NCBI GenBank assembly: GCA_002172355.2 | Contig: NHGH02000003.1 | Location: 20,753-28,621, forward strand | Source of the DNA: Euryarchaeota archaeon TMED132 | Lineage (GTDB): Archaea > Thermoplasmatota > Poseidoniia > Poseidoniales > Poseidoniaceae | Direction: 5' to 3' | Length of the DNA stretch: 7,869 nt | Shown here: one piece after another, positions 1 to 6,459 of the stretch | Layout: the number at the start of each line of letters is the position of its first letter | Position numbering within the stretch: position 1 is the stretch's first letter | Notes under the pieces: model-generated | Database searches by the model: none | What the model was told of the DNA's origin: nothing | Seen by the model: the letters and a program-made list of their open reading frames with translations, nothing else | Made by a program: the position numbers and the translations under genes

Positions 1-3000
1 CTGCAAAAGCAAATTGAAGAATTGATGGGTGGAGATTCTAATGGTTTAAACAAACAAATTTATGATTTACATCTCAAGATAGATGGAAATAAGGATAAGA
101 TTGAAGATTCTGTTACTAAGAATGCTGAGGATCAGTTGGAACTAGACACTCTGAAAGAACAATTAGAATCCGCTGTACTTTCATTAGAAGAATTTACAAA
201 TTCACTAAAATCAGCAAAGCAGGACTTAGAAGATTCCCAAAAAGCATTGAAAGAAGCAGAATCCGAAGAACTCGAAATAACTAAAATCATGGAATCATCA
301 AATGATGAAAGTGCAGAATTATCTAGGACTTTATCCAAGGCGATTGCCCAATTAGAGGGTGCAAGAACTAAATTATCTGAGGCACAAAGTGAAGTTGATA
401 GAACTGCAGCACAGGCAGAAGTAATTTCAGAACAGTTATCTCAGGTTCAAGAAGCATCTGAAGAAGCAAGATTGGCATTAGGCGAATTAGAAATCAAAGG
501 GGAAGAACTTTCAGGAAAATCTGCAGAGAAAGACCGTAGTAAACTTTCAAAGCAACTCATGGATGCTCAAAATGCAGAACAAAAACTGGTCGAGGAATCT
601 CAAGTTATCGAGTCAAAACTCAGAGAAACAGAAAGAAAGTTAGAGCGAACTAGGGCAGAAATGGAAACCTCTAGCGGTTCTAAAGGCATGGCAGGAGGCG
701 CCGCTGCAGTAATTGCGGCCAGAGATCGTGGAGAGTTGAAAGGTATTATCGGCTCAATAGCAGAGTTATGTGCACCAATTGATGATTCACACGAGTCAGC
801 ATTATCCACTGCAATCGGTGGTGGTATGACTTCTCTAGTAGTAGAGAGTGATGAAGTTGCAGCCCAGGCCATTCGATGGTTAGCAGAAAACAGGGCTGGA
901 AGAGCAACTTTCCTTCCGTTGAATAAACTGACCAACACCAGGGCTGCCGGTAAAGCAGTAATGGTTTCTAAGAAACCGGGAGTAATTGGATTTGCACATG
1001 AGTTATTAGATTACGACCCTAAAATTGACATTGCAATAAGATTTGTACTTAGAAATACCTTGATTGTCGATTCTATGTCAACAGCAAGGTCTCACATGGG
1101 CGGAATTCGTCTAGTTACTCTCAGAGGAGATGTAACCGAAGCTGGAGGTGCTATGATTGGTGGTTCAAAACGCAAGATGTCTGTATCTTTTGGAGGGCGA
1201 ATTAAAGGTGCCTCTGAAGTTGAGAAACTATCTGGAGAAGTTGATAAATTAAGATTGATGTCTGATACAGTTTCTGCAGCACTAATCGAGGCAAGAAGAC
1301 AACAACAAGTGATCCGAGTAAGTATAAATCAATTATCTGATGGAGAAGATGCGGTTAAGTTACAAGAGTGGCGGGCTGAGATGAAACAAGCAAAATCCAT
1401 GCACAATAAGTCACTTGGAGCAGTTGCTGAAGTCGAGAAGAAATTGAATGAATTAGAATCTCTAGCAAGATCTAATCTTGAGGAATTGGATAAATCTCAA
1501 AACCAATTTGAGATTATGGAAGCTAATTGTACATCAGCAAGAGAGGCAGTGGAATTGGCTAGTCCAAGCCACCTCAAGGATAGAATGCACTCTGCACAAA
1601 TGAAACGATTAGATGCTGAAGGGCTCAAATCAAAGGCTGAAACAGCCCTGGAAAGTGGCAGTAGTCACAAAGAATTATTGGCCCAAAGGGTTGATGATAA
1701 TAACTCTAGAATTAATTCAATTAGTTCCTCTATGAACAAGAGAAATGAGTTAGTAGATGAATTAAAATCGTCTATAGGCATTGATTCTATAGAATTAAAA
1801 GAAAAGCAAGAAGAACTTTCTGAATTCTTAGAAGAGAATAAAGGGCTAGAGGATGAAAGATTACAACTGGTCGATGATAGAGCGAGTCTTAGAACCTCTC
1901 TCACTCAGAAAGCTACCGATGCACAATCCAGAAGAAGAATGAGTGATGAGGTTGGGCGTTCTTTAATTACCAAAGAAACAGCACTTTCAGAATTACTCAA
2001 TGAGATGAGAGTCGCAGGAATAGAACCGGCTGAAGCAAATATTACTTTACCTTCAGTCGGTGAATCTGAAAAGAAGGTACGTTCACTAGAAAGGAGGATG
2101 GAAGCCTATGGCCCAGTAAATATGCTAGCCATTGAGCAATTCGAGGCTTGTGAATTACGTCTTAATGAAATGAAAGATGATTTCAAGACATTGCAGAAGC
2201 GTAGAAACTCCCTAATCGATGTAACCGATAAATTGGAAGCGCAGAGGAAAGAGAGACTTGTTGCAGTTCTAGAACAAGTTAATGAAAATTTCAAGGTTTC
2301 ATATAATGTCCTTAGCGATGGAGGGCGTGGTGAATTATACTTAGAGAATCCAGATGAACCATTCAAGGGTGGTTTGGAATTATGGGCTAAGCCTAAAGGA
2401 AAATCATCCAAGGTTAGTAGGCTTCAACTTTCAGGTGGAGAGCAATCAATGGCAGCATTAGCATTGATTTTTGCTATACAAGATTATGACCCAAGTCCAT
2501 TCTATTACTTCGATGAAGTCGACCAAAATCTCGATGCTACCAATGCAGAAAGAATTGCCGAGATGTGTAGGCAAAGAAGTAAGAATGCTCAATTTATCAT
2601 GGTAACTCTACGAAAGGTTTCCCTGCGTCTTGCAGACCATCATATCGGTATCACTCACGGAGGAGATGGTTGTAGCCGTAGAATCGTAGATTTCGATAGA
2701 GATAGAGCAATAGAACTGGGTGCTGAGGCTGAAGAAGAAGCCGAGAGAATAGCGAAAATGAACGCATTGAGACGTGATGAAGTTCAACAAGTTGAATTTG
2801 ATATGCCGACAGTTCCTGAAGCTTTATCACCTCCTAAGAGCCTAGGTGGATTGTTAAATCATATCCTTGATGAAGATGAGAAAACCGATGATGAAGATTC
2901 TACAATGCAAGGACTCGGCGAAAGAACTGCTGAACTAACAGAAGATATTCAAGAGATGCAGGATTTGAAAGAAGCCTTATCTCAAGAAGAATCTGAAGAG

Positions 3001-3045
3001 GAAGTCGAATTAACAGATATAGTTGATACACAAGAGGAACTCTGA
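1..3045 (+). CDS. smc: Chromosome segregation ATPase SMC (5' truncated by window edge)
   Basis: Structural maintenance of chromosomes ATPase, the long arm of the condensin ring that loops and separates chromosomal DNA. The frame is open from base 1, so the N-terminal head with Walker A lies upstream; 1014 codons are present (numbered from base 1). Seen in order: a coiled-coil arm rich in E/K/L heptads (to about 225); a hinge domain (about 228-395) with small-residue-rich start, GRATFLPLNKL and a GG-rich end (AMIGGSKRK); the returning coiled coil (about 395-700); then the C-terminal head with GPVNMLAIEQ (from 704), the ABC signature LSGGEQ (810-815) and Walker B FYYFDEVDQNLD (834-845). By family comparison roughly 280 residues are missing. 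After the head (about residue 900) there is a strongly acidic tail of about 114 residues, longer than in typical SMCs. It is the first gene seen of an smc-scpA-scpB operon; its promoter is outside the window. Identification is firm. Confidence 0.96.
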   Translation: MQKQIEELMGGDSNGLNKQIYDLHLKIDGNKDKIEDSVTKNAEDQLELDTLKEQLESAVLSLEEFTNSLKSAKQDLEDSQKALKEAESEELEITKIMESSNDESAELSRTLSKAIAQLEGARTKLSEAQSEVDRTAAQAEVISEQLSQVQEASEEARLALGELEIKGEELSGKSAEKDRSKLSKQLMDAQNAEQKLVEESQVIESKLRETERKLERTRAEMETSSGSKGMAGGAAAVIAARDRGELKGIIGSIAELCAPIDDSHESALSTAIGGGMTSLVVESDEVAAQAIRWLAENRAGRATFLPLNKLTNTRAAGKAVMVSKKPGVIGFAHELLDYDPKIDIAIRFVLRNTLIVDSMSTARSHMGGIRLVTLRGDVTEAGGAMIGGSKRKMSVSFGGRIKGASEVEKLSGEVDKLRLMSDTVSAALIEARRQQQVIRVSINQLSDGEDAVKLQEWRAEMKQAKSMHNKSLGAVAEVEKKLNELESLARSNLEELDKSQNQFEIMEANCTSAREAVELASPSHLKDRMHSAQMKRLDAEGLKSKAETALESGSSHKELLAQRVDDNNSRINSISSSMNKRNELVDELKSSIGIDSIELKEKQEELSEFLEENKGLEDERLQLVDDRASLRTSLTQKATDAQSRRRMSDEVGRSLITKETALSELLNEMRVAGIEPAEANITLPSVGESEKKVRSLERRMEAYGPVNMLAIEQFEACELRLNEMKDDFKTLQKRRNSLIDVTDKLEAQRKERLVAVLEQVNENFKVSYNVLSDGGRGELYLENPDEPFKGGLELWAKPKGKSSKVSRLQLSGGEQSMAALALIFAIQDYDPSPFYYFDEVDQNLDATNAERIAEMCRQRSKNAQFIMVTLRKVSLRLADHHIGITHGGDGCSRRIVDFDRDRAIELGAEAEEEAERIAKMNALRRDEVQQVEFDMPTVPEALSPPKSLGGLLNHILDEDEKTDDEDSTMQGLGERTAELTEDIQEMQDLKEALSQEESEEEVELTDIVDTQEEL

Positions 3046-3051
3046 GGTGAT
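3044..3051 (+). promoter_or_regulatory. Shine-Dalgarno site for scpA, overlapping the smc stop
   Basis: GAGGTGAT is a strong complement of the archaeal 16S 3' end (…AUCACCUC…). It overlaps the TGA stop of smc and its GAGG core ends 7 nt before the TTG at 3055. It decides the TTG start of scpA and indicates translational coupling of the two genes. Confidence 0.8.
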
Positions 3052-3054
3052 TTT

Positions 3055-4260
3055 TTGGCAGAGCAACAAGCGGTCTTAGACAAATGGTTCCTTAGACAGG
3101 ACGTGATCAATCAATTGATTGAATCGGGTGAAGAGACAGTTGAAGCCCAATTATTCGCAGATAGAATACTTTCAATCGCTGAAACCGAAGAGGCCGAATT
3201 TAGGTCTTTATCAGACCCTTTTGACCGTTCTGTGGCTCTTGTTCTATCGCTTGTAAGAGAGGAAGACTTGGACGCCTGGAATATCGATTTGTCTAAATTC
3301 TTGAAGTTCTTTACCCAACGTGTAAAAAATAATTCGACCAATCTTGACCTTCCAGCATGCGGTAGACTAATCCGTCTATCATGGGAGGTATTACATCACC
3401 AAGCTATCGACCTTTTCGATAGAGTTCAAAGGACAGATGAAGAAGAAGAATGGGACGAAGGCTTTGATTTTGGCTGGGAGTCGGAGTATGATGATGAGGC
3501 TTTCTTGTTTACCAATTCGATCCTTCAAGGTGATGCTGATGATATATTGCCGACATTATTTGGCGAGAGAGTGAGGAGAGAGGAAGGAAGGCCTGTGACT
3601 CTAGGGGAACTACTCTCTGCATTCAAAGATGCAGCAGATGATGCTGAAGGTCTTAGGCTAAGGGAAGAAAATAGAATTGCCCATCAAGCTGAGTTAAAGG
3701 ATTATTTAGAAAATATTGGCGGAAGAATGCACAATGAAGATTTAGAGGGCGACATTGGAAGGTGTTGGTCAGCATTACGAAGGTCATGCCTTGAAAGCAA
3801 TAGTAACAAAGTACCAGTTGATAATGTAAAAGCCCATCTAAGGGTGATTTTAGAGGAAATTTTCGGTGCTGTTCCCGAGGGTTATCAAGATGAGGCTAAA
3901 GTGACATCTTTCATCGCTGGATTATTTTTGACTCATAGAGGGTTTGCCTCTATCAGTCAAGATGTGGCCCCAGATGGAGACATTTTCCTTGAAGACCTTT
4001 GGCCTGATTTGGATGATTTCCAACAAGTCAAAGATGCGATAGATGAATTAGATGAAAAACAGAATGTAGAATCTCAAGATGAAGATTCAGGTTCCGTTCA
4101 ATTTGCTAAGAAAAGGGCAGAAAAGATGAGATTGATAGAAGAGGCTGAACGGAAAGAAAAAGAACTTGAAATTGAAGAAAAGGCATCGTTGGAACCTGTG
4201 GCTATAGATGCCTCAGAAATAGATGATAGTTTCCAAAAACATGAATGGTTAGTCGAGTAA
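3055..4260 (+). CDS. scpA: Kleisin ScpA, long divergent form
   Basis: Kleisin subunit that bridges the SMC heads and binds ScpB. The TTG start is set by the SD at 3044-3051, and no in-frame start lies between it and the smc stop. The canonical ScpA N-terminal domain begins near residue 54 (DPFDRSVALVLSLVREEDLD, then NIDLSKFLKFF, then LDLPACGRLIRLSWEVL), equivalent to the usual 'FEGPLDLLLxLI…LDI' start. So there is an N-terminal extension of about 50 residues. An acidic linker (128-150, E/D/W-rich) follows. A C-terminal winged helix that should contact the SMC head lies at about 255-315 (VTSFIAGLFLTHRGFASI). A charged helical tail (350-401) ends the protein. At 401 aa it exceeds the common 230-280 aa for ScpA. 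It lies 9 bp after smc, in the same frame, with scpB directly downstream. Identity rests on the domain pattern and operon context. Confidence 0.88.
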   Translation: MAEQQAVLDKWFLRQDVINQLIESGEETVEAQLFADRILSIAETEEAEFRSLSDPFDRSVALVLSLVREEDLDAWNIDLSKFLKFFTQRVKNNSTNLDLPACGRLIRLSWEVLHHQAIDLFDRVQRTDEEEEWDEGFDFGWESEYDDEAFLFTNSILQGDADDILPTLFGERVRREEGRPVTLGELLSAFKDAADDAEGLRLREENRIAHQAELKDYLENIGGRMHNEDLEGDIGRCWSALRRSCLESNSNKVPVDNVKAHLRVILEEIFGAVPEGYQDEAKVTSFIAGLFLTHRGFASISQDVAPDGDIFLEDLWPDLDDFQQVKDAIDELDEKQNVESQDEDSGSVQFAKKRAEKMRLIEEAERKEKELEIEEKASLEPVAIDASEIDDSFQKHEWLVE

Positions 4261-4264
4261 GGGG
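4259..4264 (+). promoter_or_regulatory. Possible Shine-Dalgarno site for scpB
   Basis: AAGGGG overlaps the TAA stop of scpA. It is a weaker anti-SD match than the scpA site. It sits 8 nt before an in-frame ATT at 4273 but 35 nt before the nearest canonical-type start (TTG, 4300). It therefore fits a non-standard start better than the TTG. Confidence 0.35.
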
Positions 4265-4299
4265 TTGTTTACATTACTGAAATACAATTAGATACACTT

Positions 4300-4878
4300 T
4301 TGGAAGCCACCCTTTTTGGTGCAGGGAGATCTATGACAGTCTCCGAACTGAGCATTTCATTGGGCTATGATGAAGATGAGATGTTGGATTCATTATATTC
4401 TTTGAGGTCTACTCTAAAGAGAAGACGTGGAGGCGCTTTACAGATAGCAGAAGTAGGAGAGCGTTGGGCTATTGAAGTTAAACCTGACATTGCCGACCAT
4501 CTTCCTAAAGAGGCAAAAACAGAACTTCCAAAGAAACTTCTCAAAGCAGCATCTCTAATCGCTTATCATCAACCGATGGCCCAATCCCGTTTGATTGAAT
4601 TTTTAGGTCAAAAAGCATATGATTACGTTAGAGAACTTGCACAATATGGTATGATAGACCGTAGAAAAGATGGCAATACTAGAAGATTAACAACAACTAG
4701 AAGGTTTTCAGAAGCCTTTGGTTGCCCATATACGGATAGGAAGAAGGTTAAGGCCTGGTTTAGAGAACAAGTTCAAAATACTGGGCTTCTAGATGACTTA
4801 GTAGGTAAAGAAGTCATTAAAGAAGAAGGTGAATCTGATGGTTCAGTCCAATCAACTTTAAATTTTGAAGAAGAGTGA
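4300..4878 (+). CDS. scpB: Segregation and condensation protein ScpB
   Basis: Winged-helix partner of the ScpA kleisin in the SMC complex. The first winged-helix domain covers about residues 1-65 (EATLFGAGRSMTVSELSISL; the family usually reads 'xxEALLFxxGxPLSxxEL'). The second covers about 78-142, with KLLKAASLIAYHQPMAQSRL, then YDYVRELAQYGMIDRR, then TTTRRFSEAFG, the hallmark ScpB signature. A short acidic tail follows. The start is uncertain: the given TTG has no SD and cuts the first helix short. The frame stays open upstream to the scpA stop, and the codons from ATT 4273 read ITEIQLDTL before LEATLF, as expected for a full ScpB N-terminus, so the real start may be ATT 4273 (201 aa). Its stop lies one base from the stop of the convergent reductase gene. 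Confidence 0.93.
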   Translation: MEATLFGAGRSMTVSELSISLGYDEDEMLDSLYSLRSTLKRRRGGALQIAEVGERWAIEVKPDIADHLPKEAKTELPKKLLKAASLIAYHQPMAQSRLIEFLGQKAYDYVRELAQYGMIDRRKDGNTRRLTTTRRFSEAFGCPYTDRKKVKAWFREQVQNTGLLDDLVGKEVIKEEGESDGSVQSTLNFEEE

Positions 4879-4879
4879 A

Positions 4880-6178
4880 TTAAGATTCTCTCAATTCTTC
4901 AAGTATTTTTTGTACTACAGTTTGTGTTTTAGGTCCTATATGCGATTGTAACTTTGCTGCTACCAACTCAATTTCCTCACCGACCGCTCCAGCACTTACT
5001 GCCATATTTCTAGAATGAAGTTTCATATGGCCTGCTTGTATTCCATTAGTGGCAAGCGCCCTTAGAGCTCCAAGATTTTGAGATAATCCTGCAGCACAGA
5101 TGATTCCAGCCAGTTCACTAGCAGAAGTCACGCCAAGTATAGCTAAATTTGTCTTAGCAACAGGGTGGACTTTGGATGCTCCGCCAACAATTCCAACTGC
5201 CATTGGTGTTTCTATACTGCCTACTAAGCACCCTTCTTCGTCTAATTTCCATTCTGTCATGGAAGAGTAATTATCATTTGAAAACGATGCCCAAGAATGA
5301 CAACCAGCCTCAATTGCTCTCCAATCTTGCCCGCAAGCCACTGCGACACTACTGATGGCATTCATGACTCCCTTGTTATGGGTAGCGGCTCTAAACGGGT
5401 CTGCCAAAGCGAAATGATGAGCTTCAAGGATTCCTTGTATTATCTGTTTACCATTTTCTTCAGTACCATCATTAGAGAGTTCTTCTGGAGTAAATGTAGC
5501 CTCTACTCTAGCCAGTCTATGTGCGGCTAGGTTAGACAAAATCTTCAAGTGTACTCTTCCTGATGTGAGCCTCTCTACTTCAGGAGCGATTAATTCAGCC
5601 ATAGTATTGACTGCATTTGCCCCCATGGCGTCACGACAATCAACTATGATGTGGAGAACTAGCATAGGTCCAGAAAGTGATTCAATAATTCGAGTTTCTA
5701 TTCTTTTACAGCCGCCACCAAGTCTAATCATAGTAGATGGCAGGCTATTACAGAGTGAAATTAGGTCGTCTTTCGCTTGATGTAATGCTAATTGCGACTG
5801 ATTTATATCGGGGCAATCGAGAATTTGAATTTGTCCAATCATCATTGGTGCATCATTCTGAGTTCTAAACCCACCTTTAGCAAGGCAACGCTTTGCCATA
5901 TTTGAGGCCGCAGCAACCACGCTTGATTCTTCAAGACAAAATGGGATTAAGTAGTGCTTTTCATCGATGACGAAGTTAGTTGCAACTCCTACGGGTAAGG
6001 ACATGGTTCCTATCACATTCTCAATCATCCGATCAGCGGCTTCATCGTCCAATTCACCATTTGCTGCTAGGGCACTAACCTGTTCTTCGGTTAAATTTGC
6101 CAATTTTTTGACTAAATTACGCCTTTCAGCGACACTATGGCGGAAAAAACCACTCAAACGACTATTATCTACCGGCAT
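4880..6178 (-). CDS. hmgA: Class II hydroxymethylglutaryl-CoA reductase
   Basis: Reduces HMG-CoA to mevalonate with two NAD(P)H, the committed step of the mevalonate pathway that supplies isoprenoids for archaeal ether lipids; a soluble enzyme. The 432 aa agree with class II (Pseudomonas mevalonii-type) enzymes. Seen: ENVIGTMSLPVGVA (53-66) with the catalytic Glu at 53; DAMGANAVNT (183-192), the dinucleotide-binding motif; HNKG with catalytic Lys 269; CGQDWRA with catalytic Asp 285; and GHMKLHSRNMA with catalytic His 388 in the mobile C-terminal flap. All four catalytic residues are therefore present. No membrane anchor is visible. The ATG start is fixed by an SD 5 nt upstream and an in-frame TGA just above it. 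Class II reductases in archaea are usually explained by transfer from bacteria (known for Archaeoglobus and Thermoplasmata). NADH versus NADPH preference cannot be judged from sight. Confidence 0.97.
   Translation of the reverse strand: MPVDNSRLSGFFRHSVAERRNLVKKLANLTEEQVSALAANGELDDEAADRMIENVIGTMSLPVGVATNFVIDEKHYLIPFCLEESSVVAAASNMAKRCLAKGGFRTQNDAPMMIGQIQILDCPDINQSQLALHQAKDDLISLCNSLPSTMIRLGGGCKRIETRIIESLSGPMLVLHIIVDCRDAMGANAVNTMAELIAPEVERLTSGRVHLKILSNLAAHRLARVEATFTPEELSNDGTEENGKQIIQGILEAHHFALADPFRAATHNKGVMNAISSVAVACGQDWRAIEAGCHSWASFSNDNYSSMTEWKLDEEGCLVGSIETPMAVGIVGGASKVHPVAKTNLAILGVTSASELAGIICAAGLSQNLGALRALATNGIQAGHMKLHSRNMAVSAGAVGEEIELVAAKLQSHIGPKTQTVVQKILEELRES
4906..4911 (+). terminator. Possible T-run terminator for the smc-scpA-scpB transcript
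   Basis: A run of six T on the + strand lies 28 bases past the scpB stop, inside the 3' end of the reductase gene. Archaeal RNA polymerase can terminate at oligo-T tracts. No intergenic space exists for a terminator, so any stop signal for this operon must lie in the opposing gene. Evidence is only the T-run. Confidence 0.3.
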
Positions 6179-6183
6179 TGGTT

Positions 6184-6189
6184 CTCCCC
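6184..6189 (-). promoter_or_regulatory. Shine-Dalgarno site for HMG-CoA reductase
   Basis: On the - strand this reads GGGGAG, 5 nt before the ATG at 6178. It supports the chosen start. Confidence 0.6.
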
Positions 6190-6213
6190 AAACTCATCCA
6201 AGCATGCCAGACA

Positions 6214-6250
6214 CATAAGTAATCGGATAAATGTAATTATTTTACTTATG
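6214..6250. repeat. 9-bp perfect inverted repeat in AT-rich DNA
   Basis: CATAAGTAA (6214-6222) and its exact reverse complement TTACTTATG (6242-6250) flank a 19-bp AT-rich spacer. Arm centres are 28 bp apart, close to but not exactly a whole number of helical turns. It lies 36-72 bp upstream of the reductase ATG, where TBP and TFB would be expected to bind, so a role as a regulator site overlapping the reductase promoter is plausible. Function is inferred. Confidence 0.55.
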
Positions 6251-6297
6251 AATTGATAGTGGAAAGGTATTATCAGAATTGTCAGGATTAACGGTTT

Positions 6298-6341
6298 TAA
6301 CGCAAATATTAACGCGTTAGCGAAGCGTTAATGTTGCGTTA
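6298..6341. repeat. Cluster of five TAACGC hexamers forming a two-step palindrome
   Basis: The outer arms TAACGCAA (6298-6305) and TTGCGTTA (6334-6341) pair exactly, as do the inner arms ATTAACGC (6308-6315) and GCGTTAAT (6325-6332). They are separated by a 2-nt and a 1-nt offset and a 9-nt centre (6316-6324). Counted as sites, TAACGC occurs on the + strand at 6298 and 6310, and on the - strand at 6314-6319, 6325-6330 and 6336-6341. The last three recur every 11 bp, so they face the same side of the helix. TAACGCGTTA (6310-6319) is itself a perfect palindrome. Most likely a multimeric protein-binding site; a structured RNA is the alternative. Confidence 0.75.
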
Positions 6342-6451
6342 TTTGGCCTATTTTAACCAGTGATAATGGCGTATGGCATAATTGTTGACGCTTCATAACG
6401 GGTACTTTCATGTCATACATTAGGTCAAACATCAAATACCCACTCGAAGTT

Positions 6452-6458
6452 GAGGAGG
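6452..6458 (+). promoter_or_regulatory. Purine-rich Shine-Dalgarno site, unusually close to the start
   Basis: GAGGAGG ends one base before the ATG at 6460; using only the first GAGG gives a 4-nt spacing, still short. No alternative ATG or GTG lies downstream before the conserved part of the protein, and an in-frame TGA (6451-6453) blocks any start further upstream, so the ATG stands. Confidence 0.5.
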
Positions 6459-6459
6459 C

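Larger units (their letters stand above)
6179..6459. other. Divergent intergenic region with clustered repeats (operator or origin candidate)
   Basis: This 281-bp non-coding stretch between the divergent reductase and P-loop protein genes must hold both promoters. Seen in it: the reductase SD; an AT-rich block (about 6215-6260) bounded by a 9-bp inverted repeat; a dense TAACGC cluster (6298-6341); flanking variants TAACGG at 6289-6294 and 6396-6401; and TAACCA at 6354-6359. No plausible small gene or tRNA was found. TATA-like stretches (for example 6225-6233 for the reductase and about 6414-6423 for the P-loop gene) are too weak to call as promoters. An AT-rich segment beside iterated sites is the layout of many origins, but also of a regulated divergent promoter. 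Confidence 0.5.

Noticed and set aside
600..938. Open frame on the - strand inside smc
   Set aside because: It lies entirely within the SMC hinge-coding sequence, has no SD and no recognisable domain; a shadow of the real gene. The same holds for - strand frames at 132-338, 1665-1904, 2106-2411 and 2608-2790, and at 3111-3341 inside scpA.
4849..4875. PIP-box-like ending of ScpB (QSTLNF before the acidic end)
   Set aside because: The spacing and the paired aromatic residues of an archaeal PCNA-binding motif are not met; only Q, L and one F agree.
5297..6218. Three + strand open frames opposite HMG-CoA reductase (5297-5530, 5565-5780, 5967-6218)
   Set aside because: They overlap a firmly identified enzyme gene with intact catalytic motifs; their products look like antisense translations with no domain.
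6298..6341. Palindrome read as a hairpin terminator
   Set aside because: No T-run follows on either strand, and it lies upstream of two divergent genes rather than after one. A binding-site array fits better.
6258..6362. Euryarchaeal ORB origin boxes
   Set aside because: Only fragments match (AGTGGAAA, CCAGTG); the full inverted core and the G-run of an ORB are missing, so no ORB is called.
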